DNA from: Aricia agestis
Taxonomy: Eukaryota > Arthropoda > Insecta > Lepidoptera > Lycaenidae
Reading direction: 5' to 3'
DNA: 64,000 bases
NCBI RefSeq assembly: GCF_905147365.1
Contig: NC_056409.1
Span: forward strand, 3,725,001 to 3,789,000
The notes below the pieces were generated by a model. It worked only from the letters and a program-made list of their open reading frames with translations. It was not told the origin of the DNA and did not search any database. The translations under genes were made by a program, and so were the position numbers. Positions 21,501-28,319 of this stretch are shown piece after piece (positions within the stretch are counted from its first letter, which is position 1; every line of letters starts with the position of its first letter).

Positions 21501-23470
21501 GCGGGAGCGGCGTCCGATGGCAGAGTGTTTGATGCCGAGGGAGCAAAGTTTGCGGACACTACATCGGGAGCCGATGGGGCAGTGTTGGATATGGAAGAAA
21601 ATGGATCTGATGCCGATGGATCTGCGTCCCTGCCCGTCGCGCTAGGGGAAGAAATCGGCTCCGCCAAACTATATTTGTCCAGCTCAGGCGGTGGCGTCGT
21701 TTTGTTCCTGCGCTTGGTTTTTGACTTTTTACGGAAGAAGACTTTTACATCCTCATCGATGTCCTTAGGTACCAACGATATTCTCAAATTATCGTCTTCT
21801 GGAGGGGGTGTAGTAGTCGCTGAGTATCGAGCTGAAAATTTTTTCGGACTTCTTACCTTGGCAGACCTTGAATCGTGAGATATTTTATCGTCATCATTAC
21901 CGAACAAAGTGCCATCGTCTCGGAAGGTGGAAAGCTTGCCAGAAGATTTATTTTTCGATTTTCTCTTTTTTGTTCTTACTGGCTTTTTAGTAGTAGTAGA
22001 TATTGACTCGGAGGAAGTAATTCTATACTTGTCAAACTCTGGATCCTCTTCCTCTTGATATTCACCATCTTCGATAGGTGCATTTACCCAGCGGGAGTAG
22101 CTTCTTTTGCCATACTTATCGTCATCTTCATCTGATCGATAACTATCCTGGACACGCTCTTCCCGTGTCATCTCCTCGTCTTTGACTCGTTCAGATATTC
22201 TTCTCTGCTCTTTTGCATGACGTTCTTTAAGATCATCGACGCTACTTAAGATTTTAGCTTTTTTAGCTTCATCCTCCAGACGCTGTTTTTCACTTACTTC
22301 ATCGTCTTTTTTGTGCTCTATTTCTTCCTTACTAGTTAGTTCTTTATCTTCTTCCCTAGTTGGAGCTTGTTCCTCTTTACTTGTGTTTTCTTTCCTTTCC
22401 CTACTATTTGGAGCTTGTTCTTCCTTGCTAGTGTGTTCTTTGTCTTCCTCCCTAGTTTGGGTTTTTTCTTCCTTACTAGTTTTTTCTTTAATTTTCCTAC
22501 TTGTATCTATTGTATCTTCAGCACTAGTTTCTTCTTTGTATTTCTTTTTATCACCTGATTTGTATGGTGTATTACTAATTTTTTCTTTCGCAATAGTCCC
22601 AACCTTGTCCTCTTTTTTCTCTTCCACACTATCTTGATCGTAGTATTCATCCTTGTTGTCCTCTTTTTCCTCATCTTGATTATTAACCTTGTCCCAATCA
22701 GTATCGTTAACTGTGTCTTCTTTATTATTATTACTGATTTTTTCATTACTTGGGGGTGCCAAACTATCAATACGTTGGTTTGAGTTTTCTATGCTTTCAT
22801 CTTTTTTCTGATGACTAATAAATTTTTCATCTATTTTTTCTTTATCAACTTCGACATTTTTTTTCGTATCAGAATTACTAGAATAATGTTTAATATTATC
22901 ATCATCACCTCTATGATAGTCTGCATTTTCTTCTTTACTGTTTATGCTATCTTCTTTTTCACTCACATGTTCACTATTATCATCATAACTTTCGTCACTT
23001 TTAGAGTTTTTATCAGTTTCTTCGTTTTGTTTTTTATCACGCGACCGCCTCAGGTTTACCAAGGGCTTTATCAAAATATTATCACTGGGCTTTGTGATGA
23101 TATTTACAATGCTATCAATTTCCGCTATATCCGAATAGGATATGTTCTTTGAATTACTGTCTAATGCCGGTTTCTGGACATCGTCATAGTAGTCTTCATC
23201 ATAGTTTTCCTTCTGCTCATCATAAGCACCCTCCTTATCGTCCACTCTCAACATAAAGTTCATCGGAGGCGCGAGCCTCTTCTTCGGCTTTGGTTTGGGG
23301 ACATCTATGAATTCTCCCAGCTCATCGCCATGTTTGTTTTTAAAGGGAACCCAGTCGGGAAAGAAATCCCCGATAGCTTCACGTTTGATTATATCGTTTT
23401 CCTTTACGCCGATGCTTAAAGTACTAGTTTTCGCCACGATAATGAACAACAAGAATATTATTGGCAACAT
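392..23470 (-). CDS. Secreted His/Lys/Glu-rich protein with DUF4779-like C-terminus, six exons (predicted 930 aa)
   Basis: Joining 23470-21355, 17182-17115, 5793-5635, 4382-4218, 1375-1274 and 574-392 gives 2,793 bases: 930 codons and a TAG stop. All introns are GT-AG and phases match (phase 1 at the first junction, phase 0 at the rest). Residues 1-18 form a signal peptide, so secretion is inferred. Residues ~75-500 are Glu/Lys/Asp-rich low complexity, ~550-600 carry TTPPPE motifs, ~625-690 are Ala/Pro/Ser-rich. Residues 706-930 are His/Gly/Lys-rich, with KGHHDKENHHGKYDDHGG and KKDEYEKKVEFFEEE, the style of the insect family DUF4779 (recalled as Pfam PF16009). That family has no established biochemical role; an extracellular or cuticle-associated, possibly metal-binding role is only inference. 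The exons are GC-rich islands in AT-rich introns full of transposons. A missed in-frame small exon in the 11.3 kb second intron cannot be excluded. Confidence 0.85.
1274..1375 (-). CDS. His-rich gene exon 5
   Basis: 102 bases, 34 codons (residues 837-870), phase 0/0. Acceptor TTTGTTTATAG|GGA and donor AAG|GTACAC. Encodes GGHFKKSNLQADHKGHHKGE and a further His/Lys/Gly-rich stretch ending in HHEK. Confidence 0.8.
1759..2209. mobile_element. hAT-type non-autonomous element with 8 bp target duplication
   Basis: Terminal inverted repeats (left CAGAGATTCCCAATC, right reverse-complement CAGGGGTTCCCAAAC) are flanked by CTCTAGTC at 1751-1758 and again at 2210-2217. It is 451 bp and has no transposase ORF. 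It lies in intron 4 of the His-rich gene and carries a nested palindromic element at 2027-2170. Confidence 0.85.
2027..2170. repeat. Palindromic MITE nested in the hAT element
   Basis: Arms starting GTAGACAAGTGGCAAA and ending TTTTGCCACTTGTCTAC, with inner arms of GCTAACGCTAGCGCTAC type. Nearly the whole 144 bp folds on itself. A TA duplication (2028-2029, 2168-2169) is possible, as for mariner-like MITEs. Confidence 0.7.
3151..3479. mobile_element. Probable hAT-type MITE
   Basis: Left end CAGGGCCGGATCT is typical of hAT elements; right end reads AGACCGGGAGCTG. Flanks are CTCTCAGG (3143-3150) and CTCACAGG (3480-3487), 7 of 8 matching. The terminal repeats are only weakly alike, so the right boundary is uncertain. 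Confidence 0.5.
3578..3903 (-). mobile_element. SINE, CCCTA-array family, full length
   Basis: Reads on the minus strand from a head with GGCTCGACCGG (RNA polymerase III B-box-like), through a CCCTA/TTCCC-type array, a conserved 100 bp body and a poly(A) tail. One of eight copies in the window (also 5470, 13761, 14566, 50822, 51725, 52473, 58200). Small ORFs inside it are not genes. Confidence 0.8.
4218..4382 (-). CDS. His-rich gene exon 4
   Basis: 165 bases, 55 codons (residues 782-836), phase 0/0. Acceptor CCTTCTAG|TAC and donor TCG|GTCAGT, which has a less usual C at +3. It contains KGHSTKGSHDIHKKDEYEKK, the segment that most resembles the DUF4779 family as I recall it (a K-x2-G-x-H-x2-HKDEYKK pattern), then an acidic run and KHGGHHDEKGHKS. 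Confidence 0.82.
5470..5631 (+). mobile_element. SINE, CCCTA-array family, 5'-truncated, abutting a splice donor
   Basis: Keeps part of the CCCTA array, the conserved body and the A tail. The tail ends at the bases GTAC that form the exon 3 donor of the His-rich gene on the other strand. Confidence 0.8.
5635..5793 (-). CDS. His-rich gene exon 3 (core of DUF4779-like region)
   Basis: 159 bases, 53 codons (residues 729-781), phase 0 at both ends. Acceptor GTGTTCCAG|GGC. The segment is His/Lys/Asp-rich with KGHHDKENHHGKYDDHGG followed by EKQHHEEHGHYGDHNHEEHG. The donor is AAG|GTAC and is followed directly by the antisense poly(A) tail of a SINE, so only about four original intron bases remain at the 5' splice site. 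If the intron is retained, translation ends 16 residues into the SINE-derived sequence. Confidence 0.82.
5864..5936 (-). mobile_element. Fragment of the GACGACCTC tRNA-like SINE (3' part)
   Basis: Matches the tail of the SINE seen whole at 11491-11773, 17214-17490 and 46838-47128: the reverse complement of GCGCTTCACACC...GGCCCCGTGGTAAGTAC. The tRNA-like head is missing. Confidence 0.6.
5937..6090. repeat. Dispersed repeat with CGGCCTGACCGAGCATG hairpin
   Basis: Contains TTCGGCCTGACCGAGCATG and CTCGGTCGGAAGATCTTCC. The same pairing recurs at 49860-50050 (inverted) and 53092-53160, so this is a small repeat family. No ORF. Confidence 0.55.
6680..6824 (+). mobile_element. Helitron-like non-autonomous repeat
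   Basis: Contains CTCGAGAACGGCTGAACGG and ends CCGGGACAGCTAGT. Helitrons end in CTRR without target duplication, and lepidopteran non-autonomous Helitrons commonly finish CTAGT. Related pieces lie at 23814-23895 and 44560-44938. Confidence 0.55.
7846..8140 (-). mobile_element. tRNA-Lys-derived SINE (divergent copy)
   Basis: Same family as 26920-27283, 55967-56623 and 63034-63401. The head, reversed here, is tRNA-like with a CTCTTA anticodon-loop region; the body has GGTTTCAT..AAACC and ATGGATCAT blocks and the tail ends in a TATTATT run. The tRNA part is degenerate, so it is not a functional tRNA. Confidence 0.75.
8408..8948. mobile_element. Fold-back element with TTAA target sites
   Basis: About 140 bp inverted arms starting GGCCCTGTATTCCCAGAAAC, flanked by TTAA at 8404-8407 and 8949-8952, the target of piggyBac-type transposons. 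A second inverted repeat (arms AGCAGGCGCAAAG and CTTTGCGCCTGCT) lies in the centre. 541 bp, no transposase. It lies in intron 2 of the His-rich gene. Confidence 0.75.
8993..9187. repeat. 195 bp near-perfect palindrome (TA-flanked MITE)
   Basis: CTAAGGTTCACTCGGCGAAAC at the left pairs with GTTTCGCCGAGTGAACCTTAG at the right, and pairing continues through GACAAGTTTTTGACAGGG to near the centre. Flanking TA (8994-8995, 9184-9185) suggests a mariner-type MITE. Confidence 0.8.
9188..10060. other. Intron sequence, no feature seen
   Basis: AT-rich. Two ORFs of 60-80 codons occur but have no recognisable motif, splice context or composition bias. Confidence 0.5.
10061..10523 (-). mobile_element. Solo LTR of a Ty3/gypsy-like retrotransposon
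   Basis: On the minus strand it starts TGTTACGGTAC and ends GCACGTAACA, giving TG...CA ends with short inverted repeats. Flanks are GTAT at 10057-10060 and 10524-10527, a 4 bp duplication. Inside are TATAAAAA (10333-10326), an initiator TCAGTT 32 bases downstream and AATAAA near the 3' end: promoter and poly(A) site of an LTR. No internal retrotransposon coding sequence is present, so it is a recombination remnant. Confidence 0.8.
10603..11032. repeat. Dispersed repeat ending in TACGGAACCCTAAAAA
   Basis: Contains CAGACAGACGGACAGACAT and ends GGGTACGGAACCCTAAAAA. Related sequence lies at 39269-39740, 40620-40697 (reversed) and 59735-59990. Non-coding. Confidence 0.6.
11491..11773 (+). mobile_element. 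tRNA-derived SINE (GACGACCTC family)
   Basis: A-box TGGCTCAGCGGT and perfect B-box GGTTCGAATCC in a tRNA-like head, then a body with GTATTAAATATGTGTAT, a GTCTGGTACCTGTAACAC block and an ATT tail. Copies also at 17214-17490 and 46838-47128. Confidence 0.85.
11947..12343 (+). repeat. Two tandem copies of a dispersed non-coding repeat
   Basis: Each copy has CCTATGTCCTTTC, ATCTCCAT..CAAA and a CAGACAGACA-type segment; the second ends AATATTAGTACGGATAG. Other copies: 17566-17690, 45507-45683 (minus), 55283-55484, 56692-56836 (minus). The type of mobile element is not clear. Confidence 0.6.
12742..13445. mobile_element. hAT-type element with exact 8 bp target duplication
   Basis: Left end CAGCCTTTTCCAAAGTGGGC, right end TTGGGAAGACCTG, flanked by CTCTATAG at 12734-12741 and 13446-13453. 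704 bp with no transposase ORF. It has been invaded by a LINE 3' tail (12839-13017) and lies in intron 2 of the His-rich gene. Confidence 0.85.
12839..13017 (-). mobile_element. 5'-truncated LINE 3' tail
   Basis: Reverse complement of the 3' end of the LINE at 34041-38866: shares TTTGCACAATG, AGGCGGACTTAATGCCA, TCTCTACCAGTCAA and ACAAAATTGTGTAGG. Ends in AAATA-type repeats. A further copy lies at 54361-54540. Confidence 0.7.
13761..14057 (+). mobile_element. SINE, CCCTA-array family
   Basis: Head, CCCTA/TTCCC array and body are present; the copy stops at CGTTTGCTCGTTTGCC without an A tail, so the 3' end is lost. Confidence 0.8.
14566..14901 (+). mobile_element. SINE, CCCTA-array family, full length
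   Basis: Complete head with GGGCCAGCTCGACCGG, array, body and short A tail. It lies 509 bases after the previous copy in the same orientation. Confidence 0.8.
15327..15500. repeat. Fold-back MITE
   Basis: Left GGCCGGTATAAATA...AATCAGTACTCAAGATGC pairs with right GCATCTTAAGTACTGATT...TATTTATACCAGCC; inner CAAGACACGGTTC pairs with GAACCGCGTCTTG. Non-coding. Confidence 0.65.
16053..16097. repeat. Short perfect inverted repeat
   Basis: AACTCTATATTATATAGCC and GGCTATATAATATAGAGTT around a 5-base loop. A stable hairpin of unknown meaning, probably a MITE core. Confidence 0.7.
16129..16680. mobile_element. Fold-back element with ~110 bp inverted ends
   Basis: Left part GAAATTAATTATAATCAGA...ACTCGACCAT...GACGTGTGCGTTAG pairs with right part CTAACGCACACGTCG...ATGGTTGAGT...TCTGACTATAATTAATTTC. 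The exact ends and target duplication are unclear. Confidence 0.65.
16938..17060. mobile_element. Short hAT-type MITE next to exon 2 of the His-rich gene
   Basis: Begins CAGGGCCGGCCTATGG and ends GCCGCTACTG, flanked by GTCATGAC (16930-16937) and GTCATGTC (17061-17068), 7 of 8 matching. Only 54 bases separate it from exon 2. Confidence 0.6.
17115..17182 (-). CDS. His-rich gene exon 2
   Basis: 68 bases between acceptor TTGCTCAG and donor GAG|GTAAGA. With the one base carried from exon 1 it encodes 23 residues, ending KQHDSDHEEEHEEHGKKAYE (residues 709-728). The high His/Glu content matches the flanking exons. It has no start codon of its own and is recognised by composition, splice sites and phase. 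Confidence 0.8.
17214..17490 (+). mobile_element. tRNA-derived SINE (GACGACCTC family)
   Basis: Same head, body and tail as 11491-11773, but the head is more degenerate (GGTTTGAATCC B-box). It starts about 30 bases from the 5' edge of exon 2, inside intron 1. Confidence 0.75.
17566..17690 (+). repeat. Copy of the CCTATGTCC-type dispersed repeat
   Basis: Matches 11947-12343 over GATGTCCGCAACTCCG, ATGTCCTTTGCCGGGACTC and CCAAATTTCAGC. Truncated. Confidence 0.55.
18238..18334. repeat. Inverted repeat (MITE)
   Basis: ATCGCCGATCAAAATGT and ACATTTTGATCGGCGAT form the arms. Outer GGCTAAAG/GGCTACAG blocks suggest a slightly longer element. Non-coding. Confidence 0.6.
19220..19440 (+). mobile_element. 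Helitron-like repeat, copy 1
   Basis: Begins after TCTA/TA microsatellites with AAACTCAAAGGTGACTGACT, continues CAACGCACAGCC and ACCCCCAAGGGGTC. A second copy in the same orientation lies at 20066-20300. Confidence 0.6.
19945..20045 (+). repeat. Tandem duplication of ~80 bp
   Basis: ATTATAATTATTGTGCTTTAATGTAC...AATTATAAT..ATCTTTTAA occurs twice back to back. Recent local duplication; no coding content. Confidence 0.6.
20066..20300 (+). mobile_element. Helitron-like repeat, copy 2, with 3' end
   Basis: Repeats 19220-19440 and extends to GCGAGCGAAGCCGCGGGC, a palindromic 3' end typical of lepidopteran non-autonomous Helitrons. Confidence 0.6.
21355..23470 (-). CDS. His-rich gene exon 1: signal peptide and acidic/basic low-complexity region
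   Basis: Encodes residues 1-705 plus one base of codon 706. Starts MLPIIFLLFIIVAKTSTLS, a hydrophobic signal peptide with likely cleavage near residue 18. A conserved-looking block follows (residues 35-75, with FFPDWVPFKNKHGDELGEF and a Pro/Lys stretch). Four 16-residue repeats beginning TSKEE lie at residues 331-394. APSA-type repeats occupy about 625-690. The donor AAG|GTAAAA at 21355/21354 ends the exon; the open frame runs on into the intron but loses the His-rich composition at once. The next exon restores it in phase 1. Confidence 0.85.
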
Positions 23471-23478
23471 GATTGTTT

Positions 23479-23514
23479 ACTGAAACATCATAACTATTAT
23501 TGTAAGTATTTATA
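23479..23514 (-). promoter_or_regulatory. TATA box and initiator of the His-rich gene
   Basis: On the minus strand TATAAATA occupies 23514-23507 and TCAGT, the arthropod initiator, occupies 23483-23479. The initiator A at 23481 is 33 bases from the first T of the TATA box, close to the spacing usual in insects. This would give a 5' UTR of about 11 bases before the ATG at 23470. The string could instead be a 3' splice site (TTTCAG) of a non-coding first exon, but the TATA spacing favours a start site. Confidence 0.6.
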
Positions 23515-23519
23515 AACAA

Positions 23520-26090
23520 TGCGGCGGATCGAACCGCGACGGAGACGCGCCGGTGACTGGTGGTCGGCAGCTCAATACAATTATTTATACTTCGGCTCTC
23601 TCATCTTTTACCTGTAGCGGGACGTTAGCATAGTATGGATAGATCCATCCGTCCAAATAATGTCATAAAGGTAGACCTTTTTTTTTTCTTGCTCATAATA
23701 TTAATTGTTTCAGAACGCTTTCTTTACGTTAACTTATACAAATCGAGTACATACTACAGAAGAAACATTATTTGTGCAAGCTTCAAAGCCACTGAAAAAT
23801 GTATATCTACATTATATCTTATATATAAAAATGGATTTTCAAATGTGTTAGTCGCGCTAAAACTCGAAAACGGCTGAATGGATTGGGCTGATGAATGATA
23901 ATAATTATTACTTATACTTAACAGAATTGTATGTGTTAAAATTTCGAGCTACGAGTCCACGTTAAGATGTCGTTTCAATTTAAATAGTATATTCAAATAG
24001 TTTAAAGATTGGCCTTTGAATTACAGTGGGTGGCCAAATTATTATTTATTAATTATTATACTCGGGTTTCAGTTTTTTATCATATTATATTTTGTTTGTC
24101 TGTATCACGTAGATAGGCTTAAGCTGGAAATCATCTAGTCAAAATGTAATATTTTAATATGACGTATACACAGCCTTTTCATATAAGGTAATCACATGCA
24201 ACTGTCTATACTTTTTGAAGCTTATCTAATAACAATTTATTATTCACTATACTAAGCAAAATTAAAAAAATGTCGCGACTTGCCCAATAAAATGTGTCAC
24301 GAATGATGTCCGTGAAGTGTACTTAATTACTGCGAGTGTTTACTTAACCCCGTGGACGATTTAACTCGCGTGAAGGTTCGAGCGGCAAAAAGAAAGCAAT
24401 CTAACAAAAGTCAACGGTCGATTTGAATAGGAAAGTAGATTGAAGAGGTAGGAAAGTACATTTTTTAATATTACTTGTCTAGTTACAATTTGTTGTAAAA
24501 ATGTTGAAAAGGAGGTAACTTTTTTATTGATCTGAGGTGAAAATAATTTTATGCTGTCTGCAACGTGGTACTGCAACTTCCCTTAAAAACATAATATTAT
24601 ATGCATCACTTGTAAAGTTAATAAAAGGGTTTACAGCTGAATTATAATAATATTATACGCCGTATGAATTGCCTGATTGGTTTCCAAACCCTTAACTCGT
24701 ATAGTATTGCTAGCTGCGCGGTTTTACAAGTGTGGTGATATCGGACCACACAGCTGCTATATCTTTATCAATTGTATAAGACGTGTTATTTTGATATGTA
24801 AGCTAAAATAATGTCAAGTTCATCAACATCCATTCAACAGATTTTTAATTCAATGGGCATATCCTGATCCTCAAAAACTTTCATGATATTAGTAGTATAG
24901 TGTGCATACAATTTTTTTTATTGTGAGCTATGTTGGTGGTCGGTATCGTCTGTAGCGAGTGGTCACCACTTCCGCGTTACATCATCTCTAATTTAATTTG
25001 TGAAATTGTGGTTTTTGTACGCACTCGGTCGCAACAAGTGATAACAAATAAAGTTGTGGGCAACATCTAGTTGATTCAATTATGCCATGGTATATTACAG
25101 TAACAATACTGAAAATAATGCAGTAAAAAGCTGGTTTTGTGTAGTAAAGTACGTGACATGACGGTCGGAACAGCCGCCGTCACGGTAGAGGGCAGTCCTA
25201 TTGCCGAGTGTCAACAAACGGTAATGTCTATTTACAATTACACATTTATGGCATTTTTACCGCGTATACTTAGTATAATTCGGGACATATCATACCTTAA
25301 AGTGAAGCTGGTTTTTATGCAAGGCCATGGCTACGGCCTACGGGTTAGGATTATAATACTCCATGCACAAAAAGCTCCCTAAAGAAAAAATGAAACGAAA
25401 CAGCTGTGAAAAGAAAAGTGAGAGGGTAAGAAAATCTTTGGTCAGTGAATACCTCGCATGAGGCCAGTTAACCGAGCATTTGTCTCGCGAGACTGCCTTA
25501 CTACTTACGTTTAACCGACTTTAGTTTGCGGTTCGCAGAACTTTGCCTCTAGCTAGGGACACTTAATTAAAATTAGCAGACTATTTTAGTGAAAAGCTGT
25601 AAAATAAATGTACGATCGAGGAAATTGATCCATATGCAGACCAAAGTCATATTTTGGTCGGATCATGTCAATTGAATGTTAGAGCTCGACAAGCAATGAA
25701 TAAGGAAACAGATGGAAGCGACATAACTACAAAAAAGTGTGGCCGGCGTCATACTGCCAAGAACTAAACATGGCGGTCTATAGTGATGGGACACTTGGTT
25801 GATATTTGTCGAGGATATCGATAAGTAAGATGTTATAAGTGAGCTATTAAGGTTAAAATCTTTTAAATAAATGATCAGATTGTTCACCTTATATTTTTTA
25901 AATTCGATAAAAAAGTACATCACTAAACGTCAAATCTACTAATTTCTATGTTGATTAAATATCGAAAATCAAGCCATGCTATATTCTATTCTATCACAAA
26001 TCTTATTTATTGTCTAATTATTAACTAAACTAGCACATACGAAGTCAAGCCATCGGTATAATAACAAAAATTTTAGTAAAAATATAAACG
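23520..26090. other. Upstream region of the His-rich gene, no gene seen
   Basis: 23520-23600 is relatively GC-rich proximal promoter sequence. 23814-23895 is a Helitron-like fragment (AACTCGAAAACGGCTGAATGG). The remainder is AT-rich with no ORF showing recognisable motifs. Confidence 0.5.
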
Positions 26091-26094
26091 TACC

Positions 26095-26460
26095 GATCCA
26101 AGCCTATTAACCTATCAATATACAAAAAATCAGCTTGTTAGAGTTCCGTTTTAGGGTTCAGTAGTCAACCAAGCTTTGTTGATTACAGAACCATATTATA
26201 ATGGAACCTTAACGAGCAGATTTTTTTGTATATTGATAGATTAATAGTCATATAATTTAAGAGTAACATTGTTCTACAAATAAAACAGTCCATATTTTAG
26301 GACCATCAAGTCAAAGTATGAAATCCTTTCTATTTCTGTTAGCTACCACTTTCGAGATTTTTCGCAAATAAAATGTTGTTCGACTTATCAAAATGAAGCT
26401 ATTCACAAAAAGTTTGCTTAGTAATAAAAAAAATTGTTCTAGGGCTCCCGTACAATAGAT
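26095..26460 (+). repeat. Dispersed repeat, copy 1
   Basis: Shares with 31335-31680 the blocks CCTATCAATATACAA, AGTAACATTGT.CTACAAAT and TATCAAAATGAAGCTA. Each copy holds an inverted pair (TATCAATATACAAAAAATCAGC against a later ATTTTTTTGTATATTGATA). Confidence 0.6.
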
Positions 26461-26919
26461 AAACTCCTGTCAAAAAACTTTAGGAACTGGGCATAAATCT
26501 TTTAACTTCCTGCCAGCTGTTACGGAAAGGTCACAGTAAAACCGCTTTACAGTTGTACCTGTTGTAATTCGCAAACAAATGTAACCTTATCTGCCGGTCA
26601 TCTATCTTTGTCTCCGAGGGGGGCTTTCTCTAAACTTTTTCAATTTACACGTCAAACATTCGCCTCTCGGTTTGATCGCTGTATTCGAGGGGTCGGCCTG
26701 AATAATTACAAACGCAAAGATCTTAATGTCTCATATTAATAATTTAGCTCTAAAATACAGTGATTTTGTGTCGAAATTCGTAGCTAAAGGGAATAAATAT
26801 AGGCCTAAAAAGATTCCGAAGTGAAGGATAACGTATCCGACTCGACAAAAGGATATCCTTTATACATTTTTGGGTAAATTAGGTGTCAGCGACAGTCCAC
26901 TATCATACATAACGCCTGA

Positions 26920-27283
26920 ACGCGTCCTTGGTCTAGTGGTATAGAGCGCGGCTCTTAACTCGGAGGTCGTGGGTTCAATTCCCGCGTTGGAAACATGTTA
27001 TTTCCAAGTTTGGTTAGGACAATGCAGGCTGATCACCTGATCGTCTGACAAGTAATATGATCCATGCGTCGGATGGGCATGTAAAAAGTCGGTCCTGCGC
27101 CTGATCTCTCGCCAGTCGTGTCAGTCGTCCGTCCCACTGGGTTATGAGAGTAAAAGAATAGAGAGTGCTCTTGTGTACTGCGCACACACTTGGGCCCTAT
27201 AAAATTACTCCTGCGTAGCTGGCCTGGTTTCAATGAAACCGGCCACCGTCACCGAAACCGGTGTGGGGAGCTATTATTATTAT
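26920..27283 (+). mobile_element. tRNA-Lys-derived SINE, full length
   Basis: The head has TGGTCTAGTGGT (A-box), an anticodon-loop region CTCTTAA compatible with tRNA-Lys(CUU), and GTGGGTTCAATTCCC (B-box). The body includes GATCACCTGATCGTCTGAC and GGATGGGCATGTAAAAAGTC and ends in GAGCTATTATTATTAT. The fused body shows that it is a SINE and not a tRNA gene. Confidence 0.85.
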
Positions 27284-27778
27284 CGTACATAAATAAGTTA
27301 TACTCCTGTTACCACTGCCGTACCATCGTGACGATCCACGATTGCTTTAATAAACGACGTGTGGACAGGATAAGTTTTATCTTTAATTTTAATATCTGGT
27401 GAGGATACAAGTCCTTTAGGTTGATTTCTGAGGTATTTGACTAGCGCAAAAGTAGCTTTTTGACAGGCTACTGTTAAAACGTTACCCAATCAACAAATCT
27501 GTTGAAAAGATAAATTCTAGAAATCTCTGAAACCGGATATAAATTGTATTAAACTAATCACCAGATCAGAAAATCTACTTGATAATAATCCAGCCCAAGG
27601 TAGAGTATTGTCATAACATATTCATTGGCGCTCGATCCGTATGCACACATTTGTATCTCTCACAACTGCGTCGGTAGATGTTGCGGTCATTTTGTGTTCA
27701 CAAAGGTTAAACATCCCAGATCCCACCGACTTAATTATGTCAAATCCACCCCATAAATCGCGGCTATTGAATTGACAC

Positions 27779-28069
27779 CATAAAGTTAATATACCTAGCG
27801 GAATAGAGAAACAAAGGCCTGAGCAAGCATGTCACTATCAGTAACACTGCGTGGTAAAAAGAGACGTGTGATGTGACAGCAGCACTTTTTTGACGTCCAG
27901 TCGGCACGTGCCGCACCTTGACAATTTAATCTCATAGAAATCATGTTCAATCATGCTTGTGTAAGTGCAGTATACGTACACATATTTTTACACACAGATG
28001 AAACCAATTTCGGTTTCGTTTGACAGCTCGAGATTGTTGCTCTATGCCGCTATGTATATTAACTTTATG
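27779..28069. mobile_element. hAT-like MITE with CATAAAGTTAATATACC termini
   Basis: Inverted ends CATAAAGTTAATATAC and GTATATTAACTTTATG, flanked by ATTGACAC at 27771-27778 and 28070-28077 (8 of 8). 291 bp. Relatives: 62186-62481 (opposite orientation), 31712-31762 and 50532-50570. Confidence 0.85.
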
Positions 28070-28171
28070 ATTGACACCAACAAAATGACATAGGTACGTC
28101 AACTGCCAATGGATCAATTTCTACGATGGAACAACCAATCCTATGCTGAGTTAGGGTTCTCCCACGTTCAG

Positions 28172-28267
28172 GATAAACATTGTAATGTGGTGCCCGGAGC
28201 AATCAGCCTGGAGGCCGAGATAACGCCGCCGGCCGCCGTCTGGACGTCGGGCATCGCACTAATACAG
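28172..28267 (+). other. GC-rich segment bracketed by splice-like sites (possible exon)
   Basis: 96 bases between CCCACGTTCAG and CAG|GTGTTA, open in phase 0 for 32 codons including VVPGAISLEAEITPPAAVW. Base composition stands out from the AT-rich flanks. I do not recognise the peptide, and no partner exon is visible, so it may be chance or a repeat remnant. Confidence 0.2.
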
Positions 28268-28319
28268 GTGTTATCAGTTAATTGGACAGATCGAACTAAT
28301 TAGGAGGACCGGATTGTTT

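Noticed and set aside
21396..23152. Several plus-strand ORFs of 60-160 codons opposite exon 1
   Set aside because: They are antisense shadows of the low-complexity coding frame, with no splice or promoter support of their own.
26920..26995. A possible functional tRNA-Lys gene
   Set aside because: The tRNA-like part is fused to a SINE body shared by four loci and its acceptor stem does not pair properly.
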